Of a stretch of 20,361 nt of DNA, positions 8,161-15,813 are shown in pieces. Position 1 is the stretch's first letter. Each line of letters begins with the position of its first letter. The stretch comes from JAGNZR01 sp051648485 (GTDB lineage Bacteria > Fusobacteriota > Fusobacteriia > Fusobacteriales > Fusobacteriaceae), in the NCBI GenBank assembly GCA_051648485.1, contig JBOFFH010000109.1, forward strand, positions 1-20,361, written 5' to 3'. Below the pieces are notes generated by a model that was not told the origin of the DNA, made no database searches, and saw only the letters and a program-made list of their open reading frames with translations. The translations under genes were made by a program, and so were the position numbers.

Positions 8161-8424
8161 ATGGCAATGAAAAGCAAAGCAGAGATAATCGCTTTATACG
8201 GAAAAAATGCAACTGATACTGGATCAACTGAAGTTCAAGTAGCTCTTTTAACTGAGAAAATAACTCACTTAACAGACCACTTAAGAACTCACAAAAAAGA
8301 TTTCCACTCAAGATTAGGACTTCTTAAAATGGTTGGACAAAGAAAAAGACTTTTAAACTATTTAACTAGCAAAGATATCGAAGGATACAGAGCTTTAATA
8401 GCTAAGTTAGGAATCAGAAAGTAA
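8161..8424 (+). CDS. rpsO: 30S ribosomal protein S15
   Basis: Small-subunit protein that binds the three-way junction of the 16S rRNA central domain early in assembly and contacts 23S rRNA in an intersubunit bridge. At 87 residues it has the usual family length. The hallmark segments are all present: DTGSTEVQVALLT, ITHLTDHLRTHKKDFHSR and the LLKMVGQRKRLLNYL helix, with a GIRK end. The ATG at 8161 follows GGAGG by 8 bases; a second ATG two codons on is possible. An in-frame extension from 8104 runs through the folded leader and is unlikely to be translated. It forms its own transcription unit with a strong promoter and a terminator. Confidence 0.97.
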   Translation: MAMKSKAEIIALYGKNATDTGSTEVQVALLTEKITHLTDHLRTHKKDFHSRLGLLKMVGQRKRLLNYLTSKDIEGYRALIAKLGIRK

Positions 8425-8431
8425 TAAAGTT

Positions 8432-8459
8432 AACTCCCTTTAATCAGGGGGTTTTTTTT
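8432..8459 (+). terminator. Intrinsic terminator after rpsO
   Basis: An 8-bp stem pairs AACTCCCT (8432-8439) with AGGGGGTT (8446-8453), with one T-G pair and a 6-base loop, followed by T residues to 8459. It begins 7 bases after the rpsO stop. Confidence 0.85.
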
Positions 8460-8579
8460 ATTTTTTGATTGTTACTATATATTAAATTAATTTTACTTTA
8501 TTGAAGAATAATGATAGATTATAGTTAGAAGAAGCCAAAATAAAGGAATCTAATGAAGAATGATGTTTATAAAGAAATA

Positions 8580-8608
8580 TTGACTTTTAGATTTTTATAG
8601 GGTAGTCT
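8580..8608 (+). promoter_or_regulatory. Possible promoter of the peptide importer operon
   Basis: TTGACT at 8580-8585 (5 of 6 to the -35 consensus) is followed after 17 bases by a poor -10, TAGTCT (8603-8608). It lies in the 225-base gap between rpsO and the permease gene, which otherwise holds only the rpsO terminator. The weak -10 suggests either an activated promoter or a wrong call. Confidence 0.3.
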
Positions 8609-8649
8609 TAATAAAAATAAAAAACACATAGGTGTTAGTGGGGGAGAGT

Positions 8650-9576
8650 ATGTACAAATATATTTTAAGAAGATTGCTGTTATTGATACCTGTTCTATTA
8701 GGAGTATCTTTTCTGGTTTTTACAATTATGTCATTGACGCCTGGAGATCCAGCACAATTAATTTTGGGAGAAAGTGCACCTAGAGAATCAATTTTAAAAT
8801 TAAGACAAGAGATGGGTCTGAATGACCATTTTCTAGTACAATATTTCAATTTTATAAGAAAAGCTGTGGTTGGAGATTTTGGAAGATCATATACTACGGG
8901 TAGGGAAGTTTTCGGAGAAATTTTTTCAAGATTTCCAAATACGTTAATATTAGCTTTATTGGGAGTTATTATTTCAGTCTGTATAGGAATACCAGTAGGA
9001 ATTATTTCTGCTACAAGACAATATTCTTTTTTAGATAGTTTTAGTATGATAGGAGCTTTACTTGGAGTGTCTATGCCAAACTTTTGGTTAGGACTTATGT
9101 TAATTCTTACTTTTTCTGTAAAATTTAGATTGTTGCCTTCAGGAGGTTTTGAGGGTGCTAAGAGTTTGATTCTTCCAGCACTAACACTTGGAGTGGGAGC
9201 AGCAGCTATAGTGACTCGTATGACTCGTTCTTCAATGCTAGAGGTTATAAGACAGGATTATATAAGAACAGCTAGAGCAAAAGGAGTATCGGAAAGTAAA
9301 GTTGTAAATAAACATGCACTTAAAAATGCATTGATTCCAGTAATAACAGTAATAGGACTTCAATTTGGAGGATTACTTGGTGGAGCAGTACTTACAGAAT
9401 CAGTATATTCTTGGCCTGGCGTAGGAAGATTGATGGTTGAAGCTATAAGACAAAAAGATACACCAACAGTTCTTGCAGCAGTTGTTTTCTTAGCTACAAC
9501 TTTTAGCATAGTAAATTTATTAGTTGATATACTGTATGCTTATGTAGATCCAAGAATCAAATCACAGTATAAATAG
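8650..9576 (+). CDS. dppB: Dipeptide/oligopeptide ABC importer, permease 1 (DppB/OppB type)
   Basis: Inner-membrane subunit forming half of the translocation pore of a peptide (or nickel) importer. The 308 residues show the DppB/OppB pattern: a first membrane helix directly after RRL (about 9-28), the periplasmic TPGDPAQLILGESAP loop, GDFGRSY, several further hydrophobic helices, and the cytoplasmic EAA-like loop at about 198-230 (DYIRTARAKGV) that contacts an ATPase subunit, then ESVYSWPGVGRL. ATG at 8650 is preferred because GGGGGAG lies 5-10 bases upstream; in-frame GTGs at 8632 and 8638 fall upstream of or inside that site. First gene of a four-gene unit. Dipeptide, oligopeptide and nickel permeases cannot be told apart safely from one subunit. 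Confidence 0.9.
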   Translation: MYKYILRRLLLLIPVLLGVSFLVFTIMSLTPGDPAQLILGESAPRESILKLRQEMGLNDHFLVQYFNFIRKAVVGDFGRSYTTGREVFGEIFSRFPNTLILALLGVIISVCIGIPVGIISATRQYSFLDSFSMIGALLGVSMPNFWLGLMLILTFSVKFRLLPSGGFEGAKSLILPALTLGVGAAAIVTRMTRSSMLEVIRQDYIRTARAKGVSESKVVNKHALKNALIPVITVIGLQFGGLLGGAVLTESVYSWPGVGRLMVEAIRQKDTPTVLAAVVFLATTFSIVNLLVDILYAYVDPRIKSQYK

Positions 9577-9584
9577 GGGGAAAT

Positions 9585-10472
9585 ATGGAAAATAAAAATA
9601 TCGAAATAGAATCTGCTGGAAAAAAAAGAAGCCAGTTTTTTGAAGTGTGGAGAAGATTAAAAAGAAATAAAATGGCTGTTTTAGGATTGATTATAATAGT
9701 TACAATGATAATAATAGCTGTTTTTGCAAATGTAATAGCTGACTATGATACTGTTGTTATAAAACAAAATCTCTCAGAAAGACTTCAATCACCTTCGATG
9801 AAACATATCTTAGGAACAGATGAGTTTGGAAGAGATATTTTTGCAAGACTTATACACGGTGCAAGAGTTTCTTTAAAAGTTGGAGTTTTAGCAGTAAGTT
9901 TATCTATAGCAATAGGTGGATCACTGGGAGCATTTGCTGGATTTTATGGCGGAAAATTAGACAATGTAATAATGAGAATAATGGATATATTTTTAGCTGT
10001 TCCAAGCATATTACTTGCAATAGCAATAGTATCGGCACTAGGACCTAATCTTCGTAATCTTATGCTAGCAATAAGTATATCTTCAGTTCCAAGTTATGCA
10101 AGAATAGTTCGTGCATCTGTACTTTCAATTCGTGACCAGGAATATATAGAAGCAGCTAAGGCCATAGGAGCAAGTGACATGAGAATTATTTTTCGTCACA
10201 TTATACCAAACTCTTTAGCACCAGTTATAGTTCAAGGAACTTTAGGAGTAGCAGGAGCTATTTTATCTACGGCAGGACTTAGTTTTATAGGGCTTGGAAT
10301 TCAGCCACCAGCTCCGGAATGGGGTTCAATGCTTTCAGGAGGTAGACAATATTTAAGATATGCTTGGTGGGTAACAACATTCCCAGGAATAGCAATAATG
10401 ATGACAATTCTTTCATTGAATCTTTTAGGGGATGGGCTAAGAGATGCATTGGATCCTAGATTAAAGCACTAA
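9585..10472 (+). CDS. dppC: Dipeptide/oligopeptide ABC importer, permease 2 (DppC/OppC type)
   Basis: Second pore-forming subunit, paired with the upstream permease. The 295-residue protein has the OppC-type N-terminus: a cytoplasmic lead with WRRLKRNKMAVLGL, one membrane helix, then the LGTDEFGRDIFARLIHGARVSL motif, further helices, and the EAA loop at about 186-216 (EYIEAAKAIGA, FRHIIPNSLAPV), followed by LSFIGLGIQPPAPEWG and the ending LGDGLRDALDPR. All are hallmarks of this subunit. It starts 8 bases after the dppB stop, and its ribosome binding site is a run of five G residues (9576-9580) whose first base is the last base of that stop codon. Confidence 0.92.
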   Translation: MENKNIEIESAGKKRSQFFEVWRRLKRNKMAVLGLIIIVTMIIIAVFANVIADYDTVVIKQNLSERLQSPSMKHILGTDEFGRDIFARLIHGARVSLKVGVLAVSLSIAIGGSLGAFAGFYGGKLDNVIMRIMDIFLAVPSILLAIAIVSALGPNLRNLMLAISISSVPSYARIVRASVLSIRDQEYIEAAKAIGASDMRIIFRHIIPNSLAPVIVQGTLGVAGAILSTAGLSFIGLGIQPPAPEWGSMLSGGRQYLRYAWWVTTFPGIAIMMTILSLNLLGDGLRDALDPRLKH

Positions 10473-10496
10473 TTAAATTTTTTTGGGGGTAAAAAA

Positions 10497-11486
10497 TTGA
10501 AGAAAAAACTATTAGAAATAAAAAACTTAGAAATAAAGTATATCACTGAAGATGAAACTGTTGATGCAGTAAATTCAATAAGTATAGTGATCAATGAAGG
10601 AGAAACATTAGGTTTAGTTGGAGAAACTGGAGCAGGAAAAACAACTACAGCTCTTGGAATAATGAGACTTATACCTAATCCTCCAGGAAAAATTATAAAT
10701 GGAGAAATTAACTTTCAGGGAATAGACCTTCTAAAGGCTTCAGAAGAAGATATGAGAAAAATCAGAGGAAGTCAAATTTCTATGATATTTCAAGATCCAA
10801 TGACATCTTTAAATCCAGTTATGACTGTTGGAGAGCAAATAGCAGAAGTTATAGAGATACATGAGAATAAAAATAAAGTTGAAGCTATGGAAAAAGCTAA
10901 AGAGATGCTTGAATTAGTAGGAATACCAGGAGCAAGGGTAAATGATTTTCCACATCAATTTTCAGGTGGAATGAAGCAAAGAGTTGTAATTGCAATTTCT
11001 CTTGCTTGTAACCCTAAATTTTTAATAGCTGATGAGCCTACAACAGCTTTAGACGTAACAATACAAGCACAAGTGCTAGACCTTATGAATGAATTGAAAA
11101 ATAAATTTAAAACAGCTATGATGCTTATAACACATGATTTAGGAGTAGTTGCTCAAGTTTGTGATAAAGTTGCAATTATGTATGCAGGTGAAATAATAGA
11201 AGCAGGTTCATTAGAGGATATATTTGAAACTCCAAAACATCCATATACTCATGGACTTTTCGGTTCAATACCAAATTTAGACGAAGAGTGTGAAAGATTG
11301 AATCCGATTCAAGGATTAATGCCTGATCCTACAAATCTTCCATTAGGATGTAAATTTCATCCAAGATGTCCAAATGCTGTGAAAATTTGTGAAACAAAAA
11401 TTCCAGCAGAAACAATAATTAAAGTAGGACATAAAGTTAGATGTTTAGCTTATGAAAATCTAACTGCTGGGCCAGTAGTAAAATAA
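10497..11486 (+). CDS. dppD: Dipeptide/oligopeptide ABC importer, ATPase 1 (DppD/OppD type)
   Basis: ATP-hydrolysing subunit that powers the importer from the cytoplasmic side. The 329 residues contain Walker A GETGAGKT (42-49), a Q-loop (IFQDPMTSLNP), an intact signature FSGGM (155-159), Walker B LIADEPTTALD and the switch histidine in ITHDLG. The C-terminal oligopeptide/dipeptide domain has four cysteines in the order C-x5-C-x6-C followed further on by VRC, a pattern associated with an iron-sulfur cluster in structurally studied Dpp/Opp ATPases. The start is TTG at 10497, supported by GGGGG at 10485-10489, by the usual KKLLEIKNL N-terminus and by the lack of a better ATG. It follows dppC by 24 bases. 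Confidence 0.92.
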   Translation: MKKKLLEIKNLEIKYITEDETVDAVNSISIVINEGETLGLVGETGAGKTTTALGIMRLIPNPPGKIINGEINFQGIDLLKASEEDMRKIRGSQISMIFQDPMTSLNPVMTVGEQIAEVIEIHENKNKVEAMEKAKEMLELVGIPGARVNDFPHQFSGGMKQRVVIAISLACNPKFLIADEPTTALDVTIQAQVLDLMNELKNKFKTAMMLITHDLGVVAQVCDKVAIMYAGEIIEAGSLEDIFETPKHPYTHGLFGSIPNLDEECERLNPIQGLMPDPTNLPLGCKFHPRCPNAVKICETKIPAETIIKVGHKVRCLAYENLTAGPVVK

Positions 11487-11497
11487 GGGGGGCAATA

Positions 11498-12466
11498 ATG
11501 TCGGATGTAATATTAGAGGTTAAGAACCTTAAAAAATATTTTAATACACCTAAAGGACAACTACATGCCGTAGATGGTGTAAATTTTACAATAGAACGTG
11601 GAAAAACTCTTGGAGTAGTTGGAGAATCAGGATGTGGAAAATCTACAACTGGTAGAGTAATTTTAAGACTTTTAGAAGCCACTGATGGAGAAATAATTTT
11701 TGAAGGAAAAAATATAAGAGATTATTCTAAAAAAGAGATGATAAATCTTCGTGAAGAGATGCAAATCATATTTCAAGATCCATTTGCTTCTTTGAATCCA
11801 AGAATGACAGTGAGTGAGATAATAGCAGAGCCTCTTATAATACACAAAAAATGTAAAAATAAGCAAGAGCTTCAAGAAAGAGTTAAAGATTTAATGGATA
11901 TAGTTGGACTTACAGACAGACTTATGAACACTTACCCTCATGAATTGGATGGAGGAAGACGTCAAAGGATAGGGATAGCTCGTGCACTAGCATTGAACCC
12001 TAAATTCATAGTTTGTGATGAACCAGTTTCAGCATTGGATGTTTCTATTCAAGCACAAGTACTGAACTTGATGCAAGATTTACAAAAAAAATTAGGATTA
12101 ACTTTTATGTTTATAACTCATGATCTTTCAGTTGTGAAACATTTTTCAGATGATATAGCGGTAATGTATTTAGGACAATTGGTAGAAAAAGCTCCAGCAA
12201 GTAAGCTTTTTAAATGTCCAACACATCCATATACAAAAGCACTGTTATCTGCTATACCGGTTCCAAGTTTAAAGCATAAAATGAAAAGAGTCATGCTTCA
12301 AGGAGAAATAACATCTCCTATAAATCCAGGAATAGGATGTAGGTTTGCTAAGAGATGCCCATATGTAATTGAAAAATGTGCTGAACCACAAGTGTTAAAA
12401 GCAAGAGATGAAGATCATTTCTATGCTTGTCACAGAGCTTTAGAACTTTTAGAGCAGGACAACTAA
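11498..12466 (+). CDS. dppF: Dipeptide/oligopeptide ABC importer, ATPase 2 (DppF/OppF type)
   Basis: Partner ATPase of DppD; the two should form a heterodimer under the permeases. The 322 residues have Walker A GESGCGKS (42-49), Q-loop IFQDPFASLNP, Walker B CDEPVSALD and switch ITHDLS. The signature reads LDGGR (150-154), with Asp in place of the Ser that normally touches the ATP gamma-phosphate bound on the partner subunit. The C-terminal domain again has cysteines in a C-x5-C-x6-C spacing plus a later Cys (YACHRALE). The ATG follows GGGGGG (11487-11492) and lies 11 bases after the dppD stop. The operon ends here in a terminator without a substrate-binding protein gene, so that partner must be encoded elsewhere. 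Confidence 0.92.
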   Translation: MSDVILEVKNLKKYFNTPKGQLHAVDGVNFTIERGKTLGVVGESGCGKSTTGRVILRLLEATDGEIIFEGKNIRDYSKKEMINLREEMQIIFQDPFASLNPRMTVSEIIAEPLIIHKKCKNKQELQERVKDLMDIVGLTDRLMNTYPHELDGGRRQRIGIARALALNPKFIVCDEPVSALDVSIQAQVLNLMQDLQKKLGLTFMFITHDLSVVKHFSDDIAVMYLGQLVEKAPASKLFKCPTHPYTKALLSAIPVPSLKHKMKRVMLQGEITSPINPGIGCRFAKRCPYVIEKCAEPQVLKARDEDHFYACHRALELLEQDN

Positions 12467-12475
12467 AATTATAAT

Positions 12476-12516
12476 AAAAAATCCCATTGAAGAAAATTTT
12501 CTTGTGGGATTTTTTT
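12476..12516 (+). terminator. Intrinsic terminator of the peptide importer operon
   Basis: The stem pairs the A-rich run plus ATCCCA (12476-12486) with TGGGAT plus the following T run (12505-12516). Inside, AAGAA and TTCTT can form a second short stem. It begins 10 bases after the dppF stop. Confidence 0.85.
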
Positions 12517-12546
12517 AATTTTTTAGAAAAATTAGAGAAGTTATAT

Positions 12547-12586
12547 AAATTAAAATGTGTACTAATTTTAATTTGTATGCTATAAT
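12547..12586 (+). promoter_or_regulatory. focA promoter with an overlapping inverted repeat
   Basis: TATAAT at 12581-12586 is preceded by TGC as an extended -10; the -35 region at 12558-12563 (TGTACT) is poor. A 10-bp inverted repeat, AAATTAAAAT (12547-12556) and ATTTTAATTT (12565-12574), flanks the -35 region with an 8-base gap, so it could be an operator. It matches no FNR, CRP or Rex consensus that I recognise, and in such AT-rich DNA it may be chance. Confidence 0.45.
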
Positions 12587-12623
12587 TTTCTGTCAAATAT
12601 ATACAAAAAATTAGGAGGTTGTT

Positions 12624-13403
12624 ATGTCGGTTTTAAATTTAAATCAAGCTACAGAGTATACTATTGCTACTGGGGTTGAAAAGACTAAGTATCCAGTATT
12701 AAAAGCTATTCTTTTAGGTATTATGGGGGGAATTTTCATAGGTTTTGTATGTCTTGGAAATTTAACAGCTAAGTCTCTTTTAGGACCTTGGGGTTATTTT
12801 ATTGGAGCAATGCTGTTTCCAGTAGGTTTCATGTTTGTTATTTTAGTAGGTGGTTCTCTTTTTACTGGAAACTGCTTAGTAGGACTAGCTTATTTTAGAA
12901 AAGAAACAACTTTAATTGAGTTTATAAAAGATTTAGTTCTTGTTTGGATAGGAAACTTTATTGGTTCTGTTTTTATCGCTTTTCTTATGGTTCATGGAAA
13001 CGTTTTTGAAGGGCATGAGCATCTTGTAGAGATAACTTTAAAAAATGCAGCTGGAAGAGCTAACATTCCATTTTTTGCTGCTGTTGCAAGTGGATTTCTT
13101 TGTAATATTTTAGTTGCTGGAGCAGTTTGGAAATCTTATGCAATTAAAGATGGAGCAGGAAAAATTTTAGCTTGTTTCTTCCCTATTATGCTTTTTGCTT
13201 TCTTAGGATTTCAGCACGTTGTTGCGAATATGACTTATTTTAGTTTAGCATACTTTTTAGACCCTAATTCATATTCTTTAGTGGGATCTATTATGGGTAA
13301 TTTTGTTCCTGTAACTATTGGAAATTTTCTTTCTGGTGGAATTTTCTTACCATTAGTTTATGCAAATTTACATGCAATTTCTTTAAAGAAAGCTGCAAAA
13401 TAA
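12624..13403 (+). CDS. focA: Formate/nitrite transporter family channel (FocA-like)
   Basis: Pentameric inner-membrane channel for small monovalent anions; in a fermentative anaerobe formate exchange is the likely role, though nitrite or hydrosulfide transport occurs in the same family. The 259 residues give about six hydrophobic helices. Family marks are GGSLFTGNCLVG after the second helix (the FTGN omega-loop region) and FQHVVANM with H198 at the place of the gating histidine of FocA. The start follows AGGAGG (12613-12618) at 5 bases. It is a single-gene unit with its own promoter, ending in a terminator shared with the convergent PHP gene. No pyruvate-formate lyase genes lie next to it, so the substrate is inferred from the family only. 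Confidence 0.88.
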   Translation: MSVLNLNQATEYTIATGVEKTKYPVLKAILLGIMGGIFIGFVCLGNLTAKSLLGPWGYFIGAMLFPVGFMFVILVGGSLFTGNCLVGLAYFRKETTLIEFIKDLVLVWIGNFIGSVFIAFLMVHGNVFEGHEHLVEITLKNAAGRANIPFFAAVASGFLCNILVAGAVWKSYAIKDGAGKILACFFPIMLFAFLGFQHVVANMTYFSLAYFLDPNSYSLVGSIMGNFVPVTIGNFLSGGIFLPLVYANLHAISLKKAAK

Positions 13404-13405
13404 TT

Positions 13406-13454
13406 GTGAATAAAAAAGAACTTTGGATCATGTCCAAAGTTCTTTTTTATTCAC
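13406..13454. terminator. Bidirectional terminator shared by focA and the PHP gene
   Basis: A perfect 22-bp inverted repeat (arms 13406-13427 and 13433-13454) with a 5-base loop has A-rich and T-rich lower stems, so it can terminate from both sides. Its right arm contains the stop codon (13447-13449) and the last codons of the minus-strand PHP gene. Confidence 0.9.
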
Positions 13455-14160
13455 CTAAAAAATATTTTTTGATATCTGCTTCACTATAATTCACTACTAG
13501 CTCATCAGGAAAGCACAATTCTTTTAAAAGTTCTTCTGCATATTGAAAATCTCCTACACTGTAACTGATATGAGCATCACTACCTAAAATAATTTTAGCT
13601 TTCATCTCTTTACAAAGTTCTAGCATAACTTTTACATTTTCTCTTGCTCCTTCACGAAAACTTAGAGGTTTTAACGAGGAGTTATTTATTTCTAAAAGAA
13701 CATCCTTTTCTTTAGCCGCCAGAACTAACTTTTTATAATCTAAAGGAAACCTTGAATCGTCAGGGTGACCAATAATTTTAACTTTTTCAATATCCATAAC
13801 ATTGATAATAGCGTTTGTATTTTCTTCGACAGTCCCAGGTTCTATACATGGAGGATGAAGACTTGCAATTGCATAATCAATAACATTTAACTCTCTTTCT
13901 GGAAGATCAATATTGCCATTGTAATCTAAAATGTTGACTTCACAACCTCTTAAAAGGATAACTCCATCGACTTTTCTAGGAACAACTCTTATATTGGAAA
14001 AATAAAAAAGATGAGCCCCACCTGGCATTTCTGGAGCATGTTCAGACATCCCTAAATACTTTAATCCTTTTTCTTTGGCCGATAAAATATTTTCTTGTAG
14101 TGTACTATATGCATGTCCACTAACTACTGTATGAGTGTGCAAATCTACTAATGTTTTCAT
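13447..14160 (-). CDS. ycdX: PHP-family metal-dependent phosphatase (YcdX-like)
   Basis: A 237-residue single-domain PHP hydrolase close in pattern to E. coli YcdX, a phosphatase with a trinuclear zinc site. All nine metal ligands expected from YcdX are visible: H8 and H10 (DLHTHT), H16, H41 (SEHAP), E74 (GCE), H102 (SLHP), H132 (GHPDD), and D195 and H197 (GSDAH), so the active site should be intact. The substrate is unknown; other PHP proteins are histidinol-phosphatases or polymerase exonuclease domains, but the EINNSS and GSDAH context fits YcdX best. AAAAGGAG just upstream supports the start. It lies downstream of the kinase on the same strand with a 90-base gap that may hold its own promoter. 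Its last codons and stop are inside a terminator stem. Confidence 0.88.
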   Translation of the reverse strand: MKTLVDLHTHTVVSGHAYSTLQENILSAKEKGLKYLGMSEHAPEMPGGAHLFYFSNIRVVPRKVDGVILLRGCEVNILDYNGNIDLPERELNVIDYAIASLHPPCIEPGTVEENTNAIINVMDIEKVKIIGHPDDSRFPLDYKKLVLAAKEKDVLLEINNSSLKPLSFREGARENVKVMLELCKEMKAKIILGSDAHISYSVGDFQYAEELLKELCFPDELVVNYSEADIKKYFLGE

Positions 14161-14196
14161 GCTTCTCCTTTTGTTTTTTAAATTTCAAATTATAAA

Positions 14197-14225
14197 ATTA
14201 TAACATATTTTTTATGATTTGAAAA
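14197..14225 (-). promoter_or_regulatory. Possible promoter of the PHP gene
   Basis: On the minus strand TATAAT (14202 to 14197) is preceded by TGT as an extended -10. TTTTCA (14225 to 14220) lies 17 bases upstream as a 4-of-6 -35. It falls in the gap between the kinase stop and the PHP start, where I see no clear terminator, so the gene may be read both from here and from the kinase. Confidence 0.45.
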
Positions 14226-14250
14226 ATAACTTCAGAATATTATATTGTAT

Positions 14251-15714
14251 TTAATAGTTGTAAAAATAACTTCCTCCTATAAACTCTTTTAATATTGAAG
14301 TTTCAGGAACAAATTTATCATCTATATCAATAAAACAATACAAAAATCTCAACAATCGTTTAGCTTCTTCGTAGTTGGGTGTTCCATATCTTATTTTTAC
14401 AAGTTCTTTCATGGCAAATCTTTTTAAAACACCAAGTTCATAAACTAAATTAGTATCAAACATGGTATCAGCTTCTTCTTGATATTTGAAAATATGTTTT
14501 TCTTCACCGTCTCTCACATTTTTCCACATTGATAAAGTGTGTTCTGCTGAAATTCCACGAGACAAACTATCTCTAACAATTCTTCTGATTTTTCTTACTT
14601 CATTTGTAGGGATACGATTATGCATATCTATGTTGAGTTGAGTAAGGCAACTTATGTAGATTTTAAATTTTTCCTCTTTTAAAATATTTTTTGTTACTTC
14701 TTCATTCAATCCATGAATTCCTTCTAAAAGAATAATTCCATTTATAGGAATTTGCATTTTTATTCCTTTAACTTCTCTTTCTCCTGTTATAAAATTATAT
14801 TGAGGTATTTCTACTTCTTTTCCCAGTATAAGGTCAGCCAAATTTTTATTCAGAAGTGTTAGATCTAAAGCTTCTAAACTTTCAAAATCTTTTTCACCTT
14901 TTTCATTGATAGGAATACTTGTTCTACCGATATAATAATTATCCAAAGAAATCAATGTAGGAGAGAGTTTGTTTGCTTTTAAGTAAAGTGATAATCTGTG
15001 ACCAAAAGTTGTTTTTCCTGAAGATGATGGCCCAGCAATAGTAATTAGTTTTATTTTTTTATTTTTTACTATTTTTTCGGAAATATCTGCTAATTTAATT
15101 TCATGTAAAGTTTCGTTTAATCTAATCAAATCTCGAATAGTTCCGTTCATAGTTTTTTCATTTAAGCTTCCAATATAAGAAACGTCCATCAATTCTTCCC
15201 AACCATTGGATTCTTTTTGAATTTTTGATAATTTATCAAAATTTTTGCATTCAGGAAGTACTTTAGAATTTTCTTCAATAGGAAATCTTAAAATAAAACC
15301 ACCATCATGAGAAACTAAATCATAAAGATAGATAAAACCTGTACTAGGATAAGTTTTTTCATAAAAAAAATCATGATATCCTTCTAATTCATATTCTTTT
15401 ATATAAATCCATCCTGTACTATTTATAGTTCTCAAGATATCTTCTCTTTCAATATTTTTAGCTTTTCGCCTAATCTCTTCTACGTTATTCGAAATAATAT
15501 TTATTGTATAGTCTTTAGCTATAAGTTCATCCATTCTATTTTTTATTTTATTTATTTCTTTTTCTGAAATGTGTTTTTTTTCTTTTAATACACCAAAAAG
15601 TCCATGACTCAAGGTGTGTTGTATTTCAACTTCTATTTTTGGAAATAAATCATGCACAGCTTTTAGAAAAATTATTTTTAATGTGGTATAGTAAATTCTT
15701 TCATCAAATATCAT
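14251..15714 (-). CDS. Uridine-kinase-like nucleoside kinase with ThrRS-like second domain, lacking TGS
   Basis: A two-part protein of 487 residues. The N-terminal part (about 1-200) resembles the second additional domain of threonyl-tRNA synthetase (KAVHDLFP, HTLSHGLFG, IKNRMDELI). The C-terminal part is a uridine kinase/phosphoribulokinase-type P-loop kinase with Walker A GPSSSGKT (228-235), SLDNYYIGR, a DFESLEALD segment, EGIHGLN, and RRIVRDSLSRG. The predicted reaction is ATP-dependent nucleoside phosphorylation; the role of the ThrRS-like part is unknown. Clostridial relatives usually begin with a TGS domain as well, which is missing here, and no remnant is visible upstream. I place the start at 15714 because AAAAGGAG (15729-15722) lies 7 bases before it; an ATG at 15732 would lie upstream of that site. 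Confidence 0.82.
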   Translation of the reverse strand: MIFDERIYYTTLKIIFLKAVHDLFPKIEVEIQHTLSHGLFGVLKEKKHISEKEINKIKNRMDELIAKDYTINIISNNVEEIRRKAKNIEREDILRTINSTGWIYIKEYELEGYHDFFYEKTYPSTGFIYLYDLVSHDGGFILRFPIEENSKVLPECKNFDKLSKIQKESNGWEELMDVSYIGSLNEKTMNGTIRDLIRLNETLHEIKLADISEKIVKNKKIKLITIAGPSSSGKTTFGHRLSLYLKANKLSPTLISLDNYYIGRTSIPINEKGEKDFESLEALDLTLLNKNLADLILGKEVEIPQYNFITGEREVKGIKMQIPINGIILLEGIHGLNEEVTKNILKEEKFKIYISCLTQLNIDMHNRIPTNEVRKIRRIVRDSLSRGISAEHTLSMWKNVRDGEEKHIFKYQEEADTMFDTNLVYELGVLKRFAMKELVKIRYGTPNYEEAKRLLRFLYCFIDIDDKFVPETSILKEFIGGSYFYNY

Positions 15715-15813
15715 AAGATCACTCCTTTTCATTATAGATAAATACTAGCAAAATAATAAAAATCCTTTATTGAGTAAAAGTTAAATAAAAATCAAAAACA
15801 ATGGATGTTGTAC

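Noticed and set aside
11437..11875. Minus-strand open frames opposite the importer ATPase genes
   Set aside because: They are antisense to strongly conserved coding sequence, and lack start signals and recognisable motifs.
14222..14273. 12-base direct repeat AAAAATAACTTC at 14222 and 14262, considered as an attachment or insertion footprint
   Set aside because: It is AT-rich and short, one copy is inside the kinase coding end, and no mobile gene lies between; probably chance.
13447..15714. The two minus-strand genes as a transferred island
   Set aside because: Codon use and base composition look like the neighbours, and there are no integrase, tRNA or repeat borders.
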